From the NCBI GenBank assembly GCA_030667985.1, contig DAOUUU010000011.1, positions 1 through 33,827 of the forward strand: 33,827 nt of DNA, in the 5' to 3' direction. The stretch comes from Candidatus Krumholzibacteriota bacterium (GTDB lineage Bacteria > Krumholzibacteriota > Krumholzibacteriia > Krumholzibacteriales > Krumholzibacteriaceae). Under the pieces are notes generated by a model, which did not search any database, was not told the origin of the DNA, and was given only the letters and a program-made list of their open reading frames with translations. Shown here in pieces: positions 24,012-32,820 of the stretch. Within the stretch, counting starts at the first letter, position 1. The number at the start of each line of letters is the position of its first letter. The position numbers were made by a program, and so were the translations under genes.

Positions 24012-24659
24012 ATGGAAGTGAACAGGGCCAACGGAGAGCGATCTACCTGGCGCGAGCGTGAACGTGAACGTGCGCGCGAGGCGATACTGCACGCCGCAGC
24101 CGACACATTCGCCGAATCCGGCTATGTGAAGACAAGCATGAAGGAGATTGCAAGCCACGCCGGAATCTCTGTCGGTATGCTTTACAACTATTTCAAGGGT
24201 AAAGAGGAGATTTATAGGGAACTGATCGAATATTACTTCACGCATCTTCAGGAGAAGGCGACAGCAGCGTGCAACCCCGACGATCCGCCTGTCGATCAGA
24301 TCCTCTGCAGGATCAGATCGGCGGTGGAGTTCTACTGGGAAAACCGCAGTCTCGCCATGATGTACGTTAACGAGAATCCGATGCGGTTGGAGTATATGGT
24401 GAAGGGGTGGGAGGAGAAGAACCGCGGCGTAATATCGGGACTCCTCTCGAGCGCGATTGAGCGGGGAGAGATCGTTGATGAGGATCCCGTCGTGCTAGCC
24501 GCTCTGATCCTCGGGGCGATCCACCGGCTCGTTTACGTACTTGTCAAAGAGGGCAACGAGAAAGATCTCGATACTATACCGGACATAATACATAGAATCG
24601 TATTAAAGCCTCTTGAGTGTGGGGGGCGACCGAGTGCGAACGGGGAGGAAGGCCGATGA
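24012..24659 (+). CDS. TetR-family transcriptional regulator of the RND pump
   Basis: GGAGG six nt before the ATG at 24012 fixes the start (215 residues); the track's 24000 TTG precedes that site. The N-terminal DNA-binding domain is typical: REAILHAAADTFAESGYVKTSMKEIASHAGISVGMLYNYFKGKEEIY. The C-terminal half is a variable ligand-binding helical domain. TetR repressors of efflux operons release DNA when they bind the pump's substrate. The stop overlaps the start of the TolC-like gene (ATGA), so regulator and pump form a single transcription unit. Confidence 0.9.
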   Translation: MEVNRANGERSTWRERERERAREAILHAAADTFAESGYVKTSMKEIASHAGISVGMLYNYFKGKEEIYRELIEYYFTHLQEKATAACNPDDPPVDQILCRIRSAVEFYWENRSLAMMYVNENPMRLEYMVKGWEEKNRGVISGLLSSAIERGEIVDEDPVVLAALILGAIHRLVYVLVKEGNEKDLDTIPDIIHRIVLKPLECGGRPSANGEEGR

Positions 24660-26053
24660 AAAAAATTCTCAGTAAATGCTGTACAGGACTACTCGCGTTG
24701 GTGTTTGCCACGTTCATTCTGCTGCCGGCTCGTCCGGCCAGGGCCGAAACGACCGTGCTCTCGCTCGAAAAGGCGATCGAGCTGTCCCTCGAGAACGACG
24801 AGGGGCTGCGCCGGGCGAACGAAGCGGTCGAGGGCGCGAGGGGCCTGATCACGAGCACCCGGTCGGCCGCACTGCCCCAGCTCACCATTTCGGGACAGTA
24901 CGGAAGGAATATTCTTCTGCCCTCCTTCTTTCTTCCGGAAGAGTTCAGAGAGGATCCGGATACTCCGGCGATGGTCGAGATGGGAGAAGACAACGATTTT
25001 ATGGGGACTGCGACCCTGACGCAGATACTCTGGGCGGCGGGGCGCGTCTCGGCCGGTTTGACGGCGGCAAAGGAATACCTCGGCCTCTACGAGATGCAGA
25101 AGGAGGTCGTGACAGATTACGTAAGGTTCAGCGTTCAGCAGGCATATTTCAACGTTCTGCTGGCAGAGGAGACGCTCCGGATCTCGGAGAAGGCGATGGA
25201 GGCGACGGAGGAAGCGGTCCGTGTCGCCCGCAGGGGATTTGAGAACGGGACTGTGAGCCGCTTCGATCTCCTGAGGTCCGAGGTCGAGCTGGAGAACCGC
25301 AGGGCGCCGCTAGTCGCCGCGCGGAACGATGTCGACCAGGCGTATCTCGTGCTCCGCAGGCGATGCGGGCTCGAGCACGATGCAGAAATCACACTTACAG
25401 ATTCATTATATAAGGAACCGATAGAAGCTGTGCTTGGAGCGTTCCTCGCCAGCATGCTGGAGAGCAGCGCCGAATTGAAGGCCCTAAACCATGACATCGT
25501 GGCAAAGCAGCAGTTCCACCGTATCGCCAAGGCTGAGCGGTATCCGATGATGACGATGTCGGCTTATTACGGAATACAGACACAGTGGTCCGGGGGCTGG
25601 ACTCCTTCCAGCGAACTCGTCGTGGATCTGGCCGCGGTCCAGGTCGGATTGCAGATACCGATATTCGACGGATTGAGAGCGAAGGGCAATATCAGAAGGG
25701 CGGAAGCGGACCTGCGGTCCGCGGAGATAGAGCTCGAACGGATCACGCGGGAGAAAAAACTAGCCGTGAGACAGTCCTGGCTCACGCTCGAGAACGCGCT
25801 CACGGCATTAAACGGGCGGAGGGAAGCTGTCGATCTAGCCGAAGAGGCATACCGACTCGCGCTCGTGCGCCTGCAGAACGGGCTGGCTACGCCGCTCGAA
25901 CGCCTCGATGCTGAATTGGCGATGACGACCTCGAGGGCGCATCTCGCTGCGTCGCTCTTCGCTTACAGAATGGCCTATGTATACCTCGAGCTGTCAGTGG
26001 GGAGCGAAGGATTCAACAGAGTGATCAATACAAGTGAAGGAGAGTGGCAATGA
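24656..26053 (+). CDS. TolC-family outer-membrane efflux channel
   Basis: The 465 residues start at an ATG overlapping the TetR stop and preceded by GAGGAAGG; the track's 24617 start is too early. A signal peptide ends in ARAET. Two homologous halves of the outer-membrane efflux protein family follow, with the usual LSLEKAIELSLENDEGLRRANE opening, Gln/Ala-rich long helices (YFNVLLAEETLRISEKAMEA), GTVSRFDLLRSEVELE, and VGLQIPIFDGLRAKGNIRRAE at the second repeat. It supplies the outer-membrane exit duct for the adaptor and RND permease encoded next. Its stop overlaps the next ATG by 4 nt. Confidence 0.9.
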   Translation: MKKILSKCCTGLLALVFATFILLPARPARAETTVLSLEKAIELSLENDEGLRRANEAVEGARGLITSTRSAALPQLTISGQYGRNILLPSFFLPEEFREDPDTPAMVEMGEDNDFMGTATLTQILWAAGRVSAGLTAAKEYLGLYEMQKEVVTDYVRFSVQQAYFNVLLAEETLRISEKAMEATEEAVRVARRGFENGTVSRFDLLRSEVELENRRAPLVAARNDVDQAYLVLRRRCGLEHDAEITLTDSLYKEPIEAVLGAFLASMLESSAELKALNHDIVAKQQFHRIAKAERYPMMTMSAYYGIQTQWSGGWTPSSELVVDLAAVQVGLQIPIFDGLRAKGNIRRAEADLRSAEIELERITREKKLAVRQSWLTLENALTALNGRREAVDLAEEAYRLALVRLQNGLATPLERLDAELAMTTSRAHLAASLFAYRMAYVYLELSVGSEGFNRVINTSEGEWQ

Positions 26054-27165
26054 ACGAACCGACCGGAAAGAAGAGAGGCCGCGTGGGCCGAATCGTCTGG
26101 GTCGCAGTGGCGGTTGTGATCGTGCTGTTCGCGCTGCGATTCTGGCAGTTGGGCAAGAAGGAGCCGGTGCCTAGCATACGTTCGATCCAGGAGTCCGAGG
26201 GTAAGCCGGTCGAGGTGGCTCTCGCCGAGCTCGGAGATATCGAAATCTGGACAACCCTCGCCGGCACGGTCGAGGGTTGTTTCCAGTACTCGATCGTTTC
26301 GTCAAACTCCATCCGTGTGCTCGAGGTTACAAAAATGGAAGGGGAACGTGTCAAAGCGGGCGATGTGCTCATCCGCCTGGACAAGACCGCTCCCAATCCA
26401 ATGCTCCATTCCTACAACAGGTCGAAGGTCCTCTACGATGACGCGTTGATCGAAGTGAAGCGTATGCGGACGCTCTACGAGGAGGGGGCGATCTCGAAGC
26501 AGATGCTCGACAAGGCGGAGCTCGCTCTCGAGGTGGCGCGGTCCAATCTGATGGACGCCACCGAGAGCGTCAATCTCGTCGCGTCCCATGCAGGTATCGT
26601 GACTAGCGTGATCGCCGAGGAGGGCAAGATGGCGGACGCGTACGATCCCTTGATGTGGATCGCCAACACCGATTCGGTCAAGATCGTCTTCGAGGCGGGC
26701 AGCCGCCAGGCAATGGAGCTCACGGTAGGCCAGCGGGCCGTATGGAGCTCGCGCGGCACGGGCCGTTCCGGAACGGGCCGCGTCAGCAAGCTCGACCTCG
26801 CCGCCGATCCTAAAACGCATCTCGTCGCGGGCGAAGCCTGTTTCCCCAACGGAGGGGGCGGTCTCATGCCGGGGTTTCTCGTCTCGTTCAGGGCGCTTAC
26901 CAGTGAGCGCGTCGGAGTCGTCAAGATACCGATCGCCTGCCTCGTCGAGGCGGACGACCTGGCTTACCAGGTTTTTGTCGCTGAACGCAGCGCTGACGGC
27001 AAAGTGAACGCGCGCCTGCGGCGTATCGAGACGGGTCTAAGGGCGAATGACGAAGTCGAGGTCACGAGCGGCTTGAGCGAGGGCGAGCTCGTCGTCCAAT
27101 TCGGCCAGACGCTCCTCGACGACGGCGATCCCGTCAATATAGTCCGGGGTGGGGAGGGGATGTGA
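26050..27165 (+). CDS. RND efflux periplasmic adaptor (HlyD/AcrA family)
   Basis: The 371 residues start at ATG 26050 (AGGAGAG upstream), overlapping the TolC-like stop; the track's 26044 start is a GTG two codons earlier. An uncleaved anchor lies at about 13-33 (IVWVAVAVVIVLFALRFW). The biotinyl-lipoyl half-motif IRVLEVTKMEGERVKAGDVLIRLD comes next, then a short coiled-coil hairpin (MRTLYEEGAISKQMLDKAELALEVARSNL) and beta-barrel and membrane-proximal domains. The adaptor joins the inner-membrane pump to the TolC-like channel. Its hairpin is shorter than in AcrA. Confidence 0.9.
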   Translation: MNEPTGKKRGRVGRIVWVAVAVVIVLFALRFWQLGKKEPVPSIRSIQESEGKPVEVALAELGDIEIWTTLAGTVEGCFQYSIVSSNSIRVLEVTKMEGERVKAGDVLIRLDKTAPNPMLHSYNRSKVLYDDALIEVKRMRTLYEEGAISKQMLDKAELALEVARSNLMDATESVNLVASHAGIVTSVIAEEGKMADAYDPLMWIANTDSVKIVFEAGSRQAMELTVGQRAVWSSRGTGRSGTGRVSKLDLAADPKTHLVAGEACFPNGGGGLMPGFLVSFRALTSERVGVVKIPIACLVEADDLAYQVFVAERSADGKVNARLRRIETGLRANDEVEVTSGLSEGELVVQFGQTLLDDGDPVNIVRGGEGM

Positions 27166-27166
27166 T

Positions 27167-30100
27167 ATGGGTCTGCTCCGAATCTTTGTAAAGCGTCCGG
27201 TGCTCACGACGATGCTTCTGATGGCCTTCATAGTTCTGGGTTTTTTCTCGTACAACCGGATGATAATCGAGCTCTTTCCCAACATCGAGTTCCCTTTCGT
27301 GATCGTGACGACGATTTACCCCGGCGCGTCACCCAAGGAAGTCGAGAGCCAGGTAACCAAAAAGGTAGAGGACGCGGTATCGACGATTGCGAATGTCAAG
27401 ACTCTCCAGTCCTCCTCTCGTGAGAACGTATCTCAGGTCTTTATCGAGTTCGATCTCGAGACCGACGTGGATCTCGACGCGATAGATGTGAAGGACAAGG
27501 TTGATGCTATTCGTATTGAACTTCCCGAAGACGCCGAAGATCCGATCATAACGAAATTCGATATCTCGGCTTTTCCGATCATCGAGATTGCCGTTTCCGC
27601 GCCTCGCCCTCTCGAGGAGATCTACCTCGTGGCCGACAAGGTGATCAAGGAGCGGCTCAGCCGGATAGACGGCGTCGCATCGGTCGATATCACGGGAAAA
27701 CGCGAGAGGGAGATACGTGTCGAGGTGGCGCCGGAACGTCTCCGTGCGTATGGCCTTAGTCTCTTCGATGTCACCGGAGTGCTCGTATCGGAGAACCTGA
27801 ACGTTCCAGTCGGGCACATCACCAGAGGGGCCAGCGAGATCACTCTCCGTATGATCGGCGAGGTCTCGAGTCCCCAGAAGCTCGGAGAGTTGCGCCTGCC
27901 GCTTCCGTCGGGCGGATCGATTCCGCTCTCCGAGGTCGCAGACATTCTCGACACGACCGAGGAGATGAGGGAATCATCAACTTACAACGGCAGCCCCGTC
28001 ATCGGCCTCTCGATCAATAAGCGCAGCGACGGCAACACCGTCCTGGTCGCCCAGGAGGTCTACAAGGCCCTCGAGGAGTTCGAAGCGATCCTCGATTCCG
28101 ATATCGAGGTCAGGATCACGAGCAACTCGGCCGTCTTCACCGAGGAATCGGTATCCGATGTGCTGAGGAATATACTGATCGGGATCGTGCTGACCTCGAT
28201 CCTGCTCCTGATCTTTCTCCATGACTGGCGCCAGACGATCGTCGCGGCGATATCGATGCCGACCTCGGTCATCGCCACCTTTCTCCTGATGGACAGCAGC
28301 GGGTTCTCGCTCAACATCATGTCCCTGATGGCACTCGGTATCTCGATCGGGACGCTCGTCACCAATTCGATCGTCGTCATCGAGAATATAAGCCGGCTGG
28401 TGCACGATGGGATGGATCCCGAAGAGGCGGCGGTGAAAGGAACCGGGGAGGTGGCCGTCGCCGTCATGGCGTCGACCCTGACCAACGTGGTCGTCTTCAC
28501 GCCAGTCGCATTCATGAGCGGTATCATCGGGCGCTTCTTCCTCCAGTTCGGGTTGACCGTCGTCTATGCGACGATCTTCTCGATAGTGGTCAGCTTTACG
28601 ATTGTACCGATGCTCTCCGCCCGGCTCGTCAGGCCGAAGGCGAAGAAGGTGAGCGGGAAAAAGATTAGTTTCATCGGTGCGCTCGGAGAAAGATGGGACG
28701 CGTTCTATGCTCGGCTCGCTGGTGGGTATCGGGACATGCTCGAATACTTCCTGCACAAGCGCTGGCTGCCGATCACGGTCTCCATAGTTCTCTTTGTCTT
28801 TTCCATCACACTTTTCGGATTCGTCGGCGGCGAGTTCATGCCCGAGATCGATCAGAACACAGTGATCATACAGATGAACCTCCCGGCCGGTACGAGCCTC
28901 GAACGGACGAGGGAGCTCGCCTCTCGCGTTGAGGATATACTCCAGGGCCACGAGGAGGTCGAGGGTGTCATCGTGAAGATCGGCGGAGGACAGAGGGGCG
29001 TCGAGGACGCAGATATCATAGCGCGCCTGATTGACGCGGCCGAACGTGATATACATGTGACCGAATTCATGAATCTCATCCGTCCGGAGCTGGCCGGCAT
29101 TCCCGATGCCGAGATCAATGTCACGGCCGATGAGGGTGAGGGCGGGTCGGCTGCGGACCTGTTGATCGAGCTTCTATCGAACGACCAGGTGGAACTCGAG
29201 GCGGCGGCAGGTATGGTCTATGAGATAGTAAGAAACACCGAAGGGCTCGTCGAGGTCCAGACGAGCATCGAGAAGGGCAAACCCGAGATAGCTGTCCTGC
29301 CAAGGCGGCGCCAGCTCGCCGGGCGCAGCCTCAACACCAGCACGATGGGAGGCCTGCTCAGGGCAGGCTACGAGGGACTCGAGGCGGGCGTGTACAGGGA
29401 AGCGGGCGAGGAGTACGATATCATAGTGAAGTACACGGAGGCGGACAGGCAGGATCCCTCCTTTATAGTGGATATTCCCATTCCCTCCTACGCCGGTTTC
29501 ACCGTGCCTCTCTCCGAGGTCGGTGAGCTTTCATACAGGATGGGGGACTCGGAGATTCAGCGCAAGAGCAAGCAGCGTATGATCACCGTCACGGCCAATG
29601 TGGCCGCGGGATCGCTCAGTGAGGCGCGGGCCATGATCGACGCCGAGCTCGAGGGGGTTGATATGCCGTCCTCTGTCACTCTCAGGTACGGCGGCGCGGC
29701 CGAGATCCAGGACGAATCATTCGCCTCGATCTTCACCGCCCTGATCCTGGCCATCATCCTTATATATATCGTTATGGCGGCGATACTCGAGAGCTTTGTC
29801 CATCCATTCACCGTGATGCTAACACTGCCCCTGGCCCTTATCGGCGTATCGATGGGGCTCTTTTTCTCGGGCAGCACCATCAATATCTTCTCACTGATGT
29901 CGGTCGTCATGCTTGTCGGTATCGTGGTGAATAACGCGATCCTCCTGCTCGACTACACATCCAAGCTCAGGGCGAAGGGCATGCCGATCAAGGAGGCGCT
30001 GCTCGAAGCCTGCCCGACGCGTCTCCGGCCGGTCATCATGGCAAACCTCGCCATCGCGGTGGGAATGATCCCGCAGGTGATGAAGGGGGCCGGATCGGAG

Positions 30101-30238
30101 ATACGCGCGCCTATGGCCTACGTGCAGATAGGCGGGGTCCTTATCTCCGCCGTATTTACCTTATTTATCATACCTGTAGCCTACACGGTCATAGACAGGA
30201 TCACTCCCAGGGGGCGGAGAGAGCGTAAAGCAGGATAG
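27167..30238 (+). CDS. RND efflux transporter permease (AcrB/HAE1-like) lacking the TM4 Asp pair
   Basis: The 1023 residues begin at ATG 27167 after GGGGAGGGG, two bp after the adaptor stop; the track's start at 27149 is too early. The RND layout is complete: FVKRPVLTTMLLMAF, the periplasmic pore domains starting FPNIEFPFVIV, TM2-TM6, a second periplasmic half, and TM8-TM12 ending with the ACPTRLRPVIMANLAIAVGMIP segment. In AcrB, TM4 carries D407/D408 (VDDAIVVVEN) for proton relay; here the same place reads VTNSIVVIEN (T399, N400). The TM10 Lys940 position is N922. Proton coupling must therefore differ. The 'NN' in TM10 is common in the family, but losing both TM4 acids is not. The substrate is unknown. 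Confidence 0.9.
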   Translation: MGLLRIFVKRPVLTTMLLMAFIVLGFFSYNRMIIELFPNIEFPFVIVTTIYPGASPKEVESQVTKKVEDAVSTIANVKTLQSSSRENVSQVFIEFDLETDVDLDAIDVKDKVDAIRIELPEDAEDPIITKFDISAFPIIEIAVSAPRPLEEIYLVADKVIKERLSRIDGVASVDITGKREREIRVEVAPERLRAYGLSLFDVTGVLVSENLNVPVGHITRGASEITLRMIGEVSSPQKLGELRLPLPSGGSIPLSEVADILDTTEEMRESSTYNGSPVIGLSINKRSDGNTVLVAQEVYKALEEFEAILDSDIEVRITSNSAVFTEESVSDVLRNILIGIVLTSILLLIFLHDWRQTIVAAISMPTSVIATFLLMDSSGFSLNIMSLMALGISIGTLVTNSIVVIENISRLVHDGMDPEEAAVKGTGEVAVAVMASTLTNVVVFTPVAFMSGIIGRFFLQFGLTVVYATIFSIVVSFTIVPMLSARLVRPKAKKVSGKKISFIGALGERWDAFYARLAGGYRDMLEYFLHKRWLPITVSIVLFVFSITLFGFVGGEFMPEIDQNTVIIQMNLPAGTSLERTRELASRVEDILQGHEEVEGVIVKIGGGQRGVEDADIIARLIDAAERDIHVTEFMNLIRPELAGIPDAEINVTADEGEGGSAADLLIELLSNDQVELEAAAGMVYEIVRNTEGLVEVQTSIEKGKPEIAVLPRRRQLAGRSLNTSTMGGLLRAGYEGLEAGVYREAGEEYDIIVKYTEADRQDPSFIVDIPIPSYAGFTVPLSEVGELSYRMGDSEIQRKSKQRMITVTANVAAGSLSEARAMIDAELEGVDMPSSVTLRYGGAAEIQDESFASIFTALILAIILIYIVMAAILESFVHPFTVMLTLPLALIGVSMGLFFSGSTINIFSLMSVVMLVGIVVNNAILLLDYTSKLRAKGMPIKEALLEACPTRLRPVIMANLAIAVGMIPQVMKGAGSEIRAPMAYVQIGGVLISAVFTLFIIPVAYTVIDRITPRGRRERKAG

Positions 30239-30267
30239 TATGCGGCCAGATCGCTCGAATGCATGCG

Positions 30268-30304
30268 AAGGGCCCGTCCCGAGCTTACTGGGCGGGCCTT
30301 TTTT
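30268..30304 (+). terminator. Intrinsic terminator of the efflux operon
   Basis: A 9-bp GC-rich stem (ggcccgtcc / gggcgggcc with one G-U pair) is followed immediately by TTTTTT, 30 bp after the RND stop. This is a textbook rho-independent terminator and closes the tetR-tolC-adaptor-RND unit. Confidence 0.9.
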
Positions 30305-30417
30305 GTGTGAATAAGTGCCGCATCTCATTATATATCAAAATATTTCATTAATTTCCTAGACCTATTTTGCACCTGAAGCTCTTGAACCCCTTTATTTATA
30401 GACATGATATGCGGTTA

Positions 30418-30447
30418 ACTGCATCACGATCCTGGTGATTATGCAGT
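30418..30447. repeat. Inverted repeat upstream of the dockerin-like gene
   Basis: ACTGCAT and ATGCAGT flank an inner dyad (ATCAC/GTGAT), making a near-continuous stem about 20 bp before the promoter. It may be an activator or repressor site. The stretch 30305-30417 is A+T-rich and shows nothing else. Confidence 0.35.
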
Positions 30448-30468
30448 AAATCAAGGATATATTTGGGG

Positions 30469-30498
30469 TTGACATTTTGGGGTGTAATATGGTACAAT
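30469..30498 (+). promoter_or_regulatory. Strong sigma-70-type promoter
   Basis: TTGACA (perfect), an 18-bp spacer and TACAAT (5 of 6) lie about 130 bp before the ATG at 30631. This is the best promoter match in the window and starts the small secreted-protein block. Confidence 0.65.
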
Positions 30499-30580
30499 TC
30501 CCATTGTCGAGTAGGTAACGGTATCCCTAACAACAGGCGGAAGGAGGAAGGTAGAGACCCCCTAAGCTTTCATTTTACGC

Positions 30581-30600
30581 TAAAGGTTTGATAACCTTTA
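30581..30600 (+). promoter_or_regulatory. Leader hairpin
   Basis: TAAAGGTT-TGAT-AACCTTTA is a perfect 8-bp stem with a tetraloop in the 5' leader, 14 nt before the AGGAGG ribosome site (30615-30620). It may affect translation or mRNA stability. Confidence 0.4.
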
Positions 30601-30630
30601 AATTGGAGAGGTTCTAGGAGGTTAATAGAA

Positions 30631-31299
30631 ATGTTCAAAGGAAAAGTTTTTCTTTTCTCTTTGCTGATTGTATTAGCAACCTCCGTCTATGCGGGCGAAG
30701 TAGATGACTGTCTCAGCAGTGCTGGCACCAGTTGTGAATTATTGGATGCCACGCTTGAGTTCTCTATTTGCCCCGCGGGCGACTTTGAGTTCATCAGTGG
30801 TGGGTGTGGTGGAAATGCCGACTACATTTGGGTCGAAGTACTCAATGGTGGCGGCATCGGTATCGAGGGTATTCCCTGGACGGATTTCTGGCTTAACGCC
30901 TGTGATCCTGCTCAGGAGCTTTGCCTTTGCGCCAGCCCTATCGCGGCGGACTCGCTGACCAACGCAAACGGACGCACGACGATAAGCGGCCGGATGGCTG
31001 GTGGAGGTTGTATACTTTCAGGTGGGATGTACATAGCGGTTCAGGGTAAGCCCCTCTGGGCGGAAGAAACGCCTGGCGTATGTATCGATCTCATTTGCTT
31101 GGATATAATTGTCACAAGCCCTGATTTTACAGGCGATTGCTTAGTTTCACTTGCTGACTATAATCCATTCCTGGGGACGTACAACTTGGCCATAGGAGCT
31201 CCGCTCTTTAACAAGTGTTTCGATTTCACGAATGACGATGCAGTCAGCCTGAGCGACTTTGCTTTCTTAGCAGAGCATTATAACCATACGTGCTTCTAG
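30631..31299 (+). CDS. Secreted Cys-rich protein with dockerin-like C-terminus
   Basis: AGGAGG before the ATG fixes the start (222 residues). A signal peptide ends at VYAGE. The central part (about 25-160) is a beta-rich domain with many Cys (SICPAG, GGCGG, LCLCAS, GVCIDLICL) likely to form disulfides outside the cytoplasm. The last 60 residues contain two EF-hand-like dockerin repeats: DFTGDCLVSLADYNPFLGTYN and DFTNDDAVSLSDFAFLAEHYN. The first lacks the usual 'NGDG' run (TGDC). Dockerins bind cohesins or act as calcium-stabilised anchors; no cohesin is seen here. The gene has its own strong promoter and leads three more small secreted proteins. Confidence 0.65.
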   Translation: MFKGKVFLFSLLIVLATSVYAGEVDDCLSSAGTSCELLDATLEFSICPAGDFEFISGGCGGNADYIWVEVLNGGGIGIEGIPWTDFWLNACDPAQELCLCASPIAADSLTNANGRTTISGRMAGGGCILSGGMYIAVQGKPLWAEETPGVCIDLICLDIIVTSPDFTGDCLVSLADYNPFLGTYNLAIGAPLFNKCFDFTNDDAVSLSDFAFLAEHYNHTCF

Positions 31300-31371
31300 G
31301 TTGAAGTGCCTGCTAGATAATCTAGCCCTGAACATCCTGAGGGCTGCAATATTGGGAAGGGGATTTAGATT

Positions 31372-31953
31372 ATGAAAAGAGCGTTGCTGATTTTAGCCGT
31401 AGCTCTTTTATTGCCGGGTGTCCTTAGTGCTCAAGACGGATTGATTGGTATTTACTTCGATGTGCCTGTAGACGAGGCGCCCGAAGTGATGCACATCTAC
31501 CCGACCGGCGAGCAATCCTTTACTGGTTATCTGTATTGCATGAACGCCGAGTATTACATAACTGGTATCGAGTACCAGTTGCTAACGCCGATGGATCCGA
31601 CCCACGTAGGGATTTTGCTTCTCGAAACGGTGGTGCCTCCTAACTCACCGTTACAGATCGGAAGTCCCTTCGATGGGCACGCCATCACGTACTGGCCGCC
31701 GTTGAACGGCTATATGCCGGGTTACAATCTGATGGCGACCTATACGTTCTATGCGGTGGATGATTGTTATACAGGTGCTCTTCAGGATTACCCGATGATC
31801 ATTGGACCCGACCCGGGTTCAGGAGAGCTACGGGGGACCTATTCGCCAGACAACGATTATTTCTATCCTATTGGTCTGACCTCGATCATATGTCCTGTCG
31901 AGACGGCCAACGAGGAGCAGAGTTGGGGGGCGATCAAGTCTCTGTACAGGTAG
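31372..31953 (+). CDS. Small secreted protein with C-terminal WGAIK motif
   Basis: The 193 residues start with a clear signal peptide (cleavage after LSAQ). The mature part looks beta-rich (GLIGIYFDVP, YITGIEYQL, NLMATYTFYAVDD) and ends EEQSWGAIKSLYR. The opening 'G.iG.yFD' and the ending are shared with the two proteins downstream, so all three belong to one family or sorting class. AAGGGG precedes the ATG. It lies 72 bp after the dockerin-like gene and may be cotranscribed. I know no function for it. Confidence 0.65.
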   Translation: MKRALLILAVALLLPGVLSAQDGLIGIYFDVPVDEAPEVMHIYPTGEQSFTGYLYCMNAEYYITGIEYQLLTPMDPTHVGILLLETVVPPNSPLQIGSPFDGHAITYWPPLNGYMPGYNLMATYTFYAVDDCYTGALQDYPMIIGPDPGSGELRGTYSPDNDYFYPIGLTSIICPVETANEEQSWGAIKSLYR

Positions 31954-32011
31954 TTTAAATACCTGGATTCCCGCGGTACGGATGGATCAGGACATCCCGC
32001 CGCAGGATGGG

Positions 32012-32040
32012 TTGCAGAGGGAGGTGGGGTTAGAGAAAAT
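32012..32040 (+). promoter_or_regulatory. Weak candidate promoter
   Basis: TTGCAG, a 17-bp spacer and GAAAAT lie about 80 bp before the ATG at 32118, in a 164-bp gap that also has a 6-bp hairpin (TGCCTG/CAGGCA, 32061-32081). Confidence 0.25.
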
Positions 32041-32117
32041 AGCTACTCAACACCACGCCCTGCCTGGGCAAGAGACAGGCAAGATAGGTTCGTTAGTTGA
32101 TTTTAGGAGGAATAAGG

Positions 32118-32663
32118 ATGAAAAAAGTATTACTTCTGGGGGTTGCACTTCTGCTGATCGCCAACGTAGCTTCGGCGCAGCTTCCTCCGCAGGGCTACTT
32201 TGGATTGTTTTATGACGTGGAGAGAACCGATTGGTGTTACGAAGGTACGGGTATGGTAACTTTCTATTTCTTCGCACTTCCGAGTGAAGCTGGACTCGCG
32301 TGTGTAGAGCTGATGGTTGTCCCGCCTGCTGGATTCTTTATCTTTGGTGAAGTCTATAACGCCGACGTATTGTCTCCGGTCATGGGTTCTCTGCCCGCCG
32401 GCCTAGCAGCATGCTTCGGCAACTGCTATTACGAGTGGGTTCAGGTTCTTTCGGCAACGCTCATGATTGGTGATGTATTACCGCACGAGCTCGCGATCGA
32501 AGCGTTCCCCGGCAGCGCTTGGCCAAAGACCCTGGATTGCCTGATTCCGGCGAACGAGCTGGAGACGCTACCGTATACTAACCTTTATACGAATACGGTT
32601 CCGTGCCCTGGTATCGCCAACACCGAATCGACCTGGGGTGCAATTAAGAACATGTATGAATAA
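32118..32663 (+). CDS. Small secreted Cys-containing protein with C-terminal WGAIK motif (copy 1)
   Basis: AGGAGG seven nt before the ATG sets the start at 32118 (181 residues); the track begins earlier at 32097. A signal peptide ends at VASAQ. The mature protein starts PPQGYFGLFYDV and has six Cys, in WCY, ACVEL, AACFGNCYYEW, LDCL and PCPG, able to form three disulfides. It ends TESTWGAIKNMYE. The protein at 32992 has the same length with no gap in the alignment and roughly two-thirds identical residues. The fold is probably a small beta-sandwich; function is unknown. A strong terminator follows. Confidence 0.7.
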   Translation: MKKVLLLGVALLLIANVASAQLPPQGYFGLFYDVERTDWCYEGTGMVTFYFFALPSEAGLACVELMVVPPAGFFIFGEVYNADVLSPVMGSLPAGLAACFGNCYYEWVQVLSATLMIGDVLPHELAIEAFPGSAWPKTLDCLIPANELETLPYTNLYTNTVPCPGIANTESTWGAIKNMYE

Positions 32664-32706
32664 GCTATTATTCATGCATGGCTCCGCAAGGAGTCGATTC
32701 TGATTG

Positions 32707-32740
32707 AAAAGGGGCTTCTTCAATGGAAGAAGCCCCTTTT
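32707..32740. terminator. Strong bidirectional-looking terminator
   Basis: AAAAGGGGCTTCTT and AAGAAGCCCCTTTT form a perfect 14-bp stem with a 6-nt loop, with A4 before and T4 at the end. It separates the two paralogous genes and also shows that the track's start at 32704 cannot be the true gene start. Confidence 0.85.
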
Positions 32741-32791
32741 GTCATGCCCGTAGATTTTCTATCCCCCCCTCGATTTTTTTAAATATTTTTC

Positions 32792-32820
32792 TTGTCATAT
32801 TTTCTGGCAGGGGGTATTAT
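32792..32820 (+). promoter_or_regulatory. Promoter of the second paralogue
   Basis: TTGTCA, a 17-bp spacer and TATTAT (each 5 of 6 to consensus) start transcription about 165 nt before the ATG. The leader in between (about 32827-32988) contains the 10-bp palindrome TCTGATCAGA and no other gene. Confidence 0.6.

Noticed and set aside
27977-29056. 359-residue minus-strand ORF
   Set aside because: It is antisense to the RND permease; its His/Asp/Arg-rich composition is typical of the complement of a membrane-protein gene.
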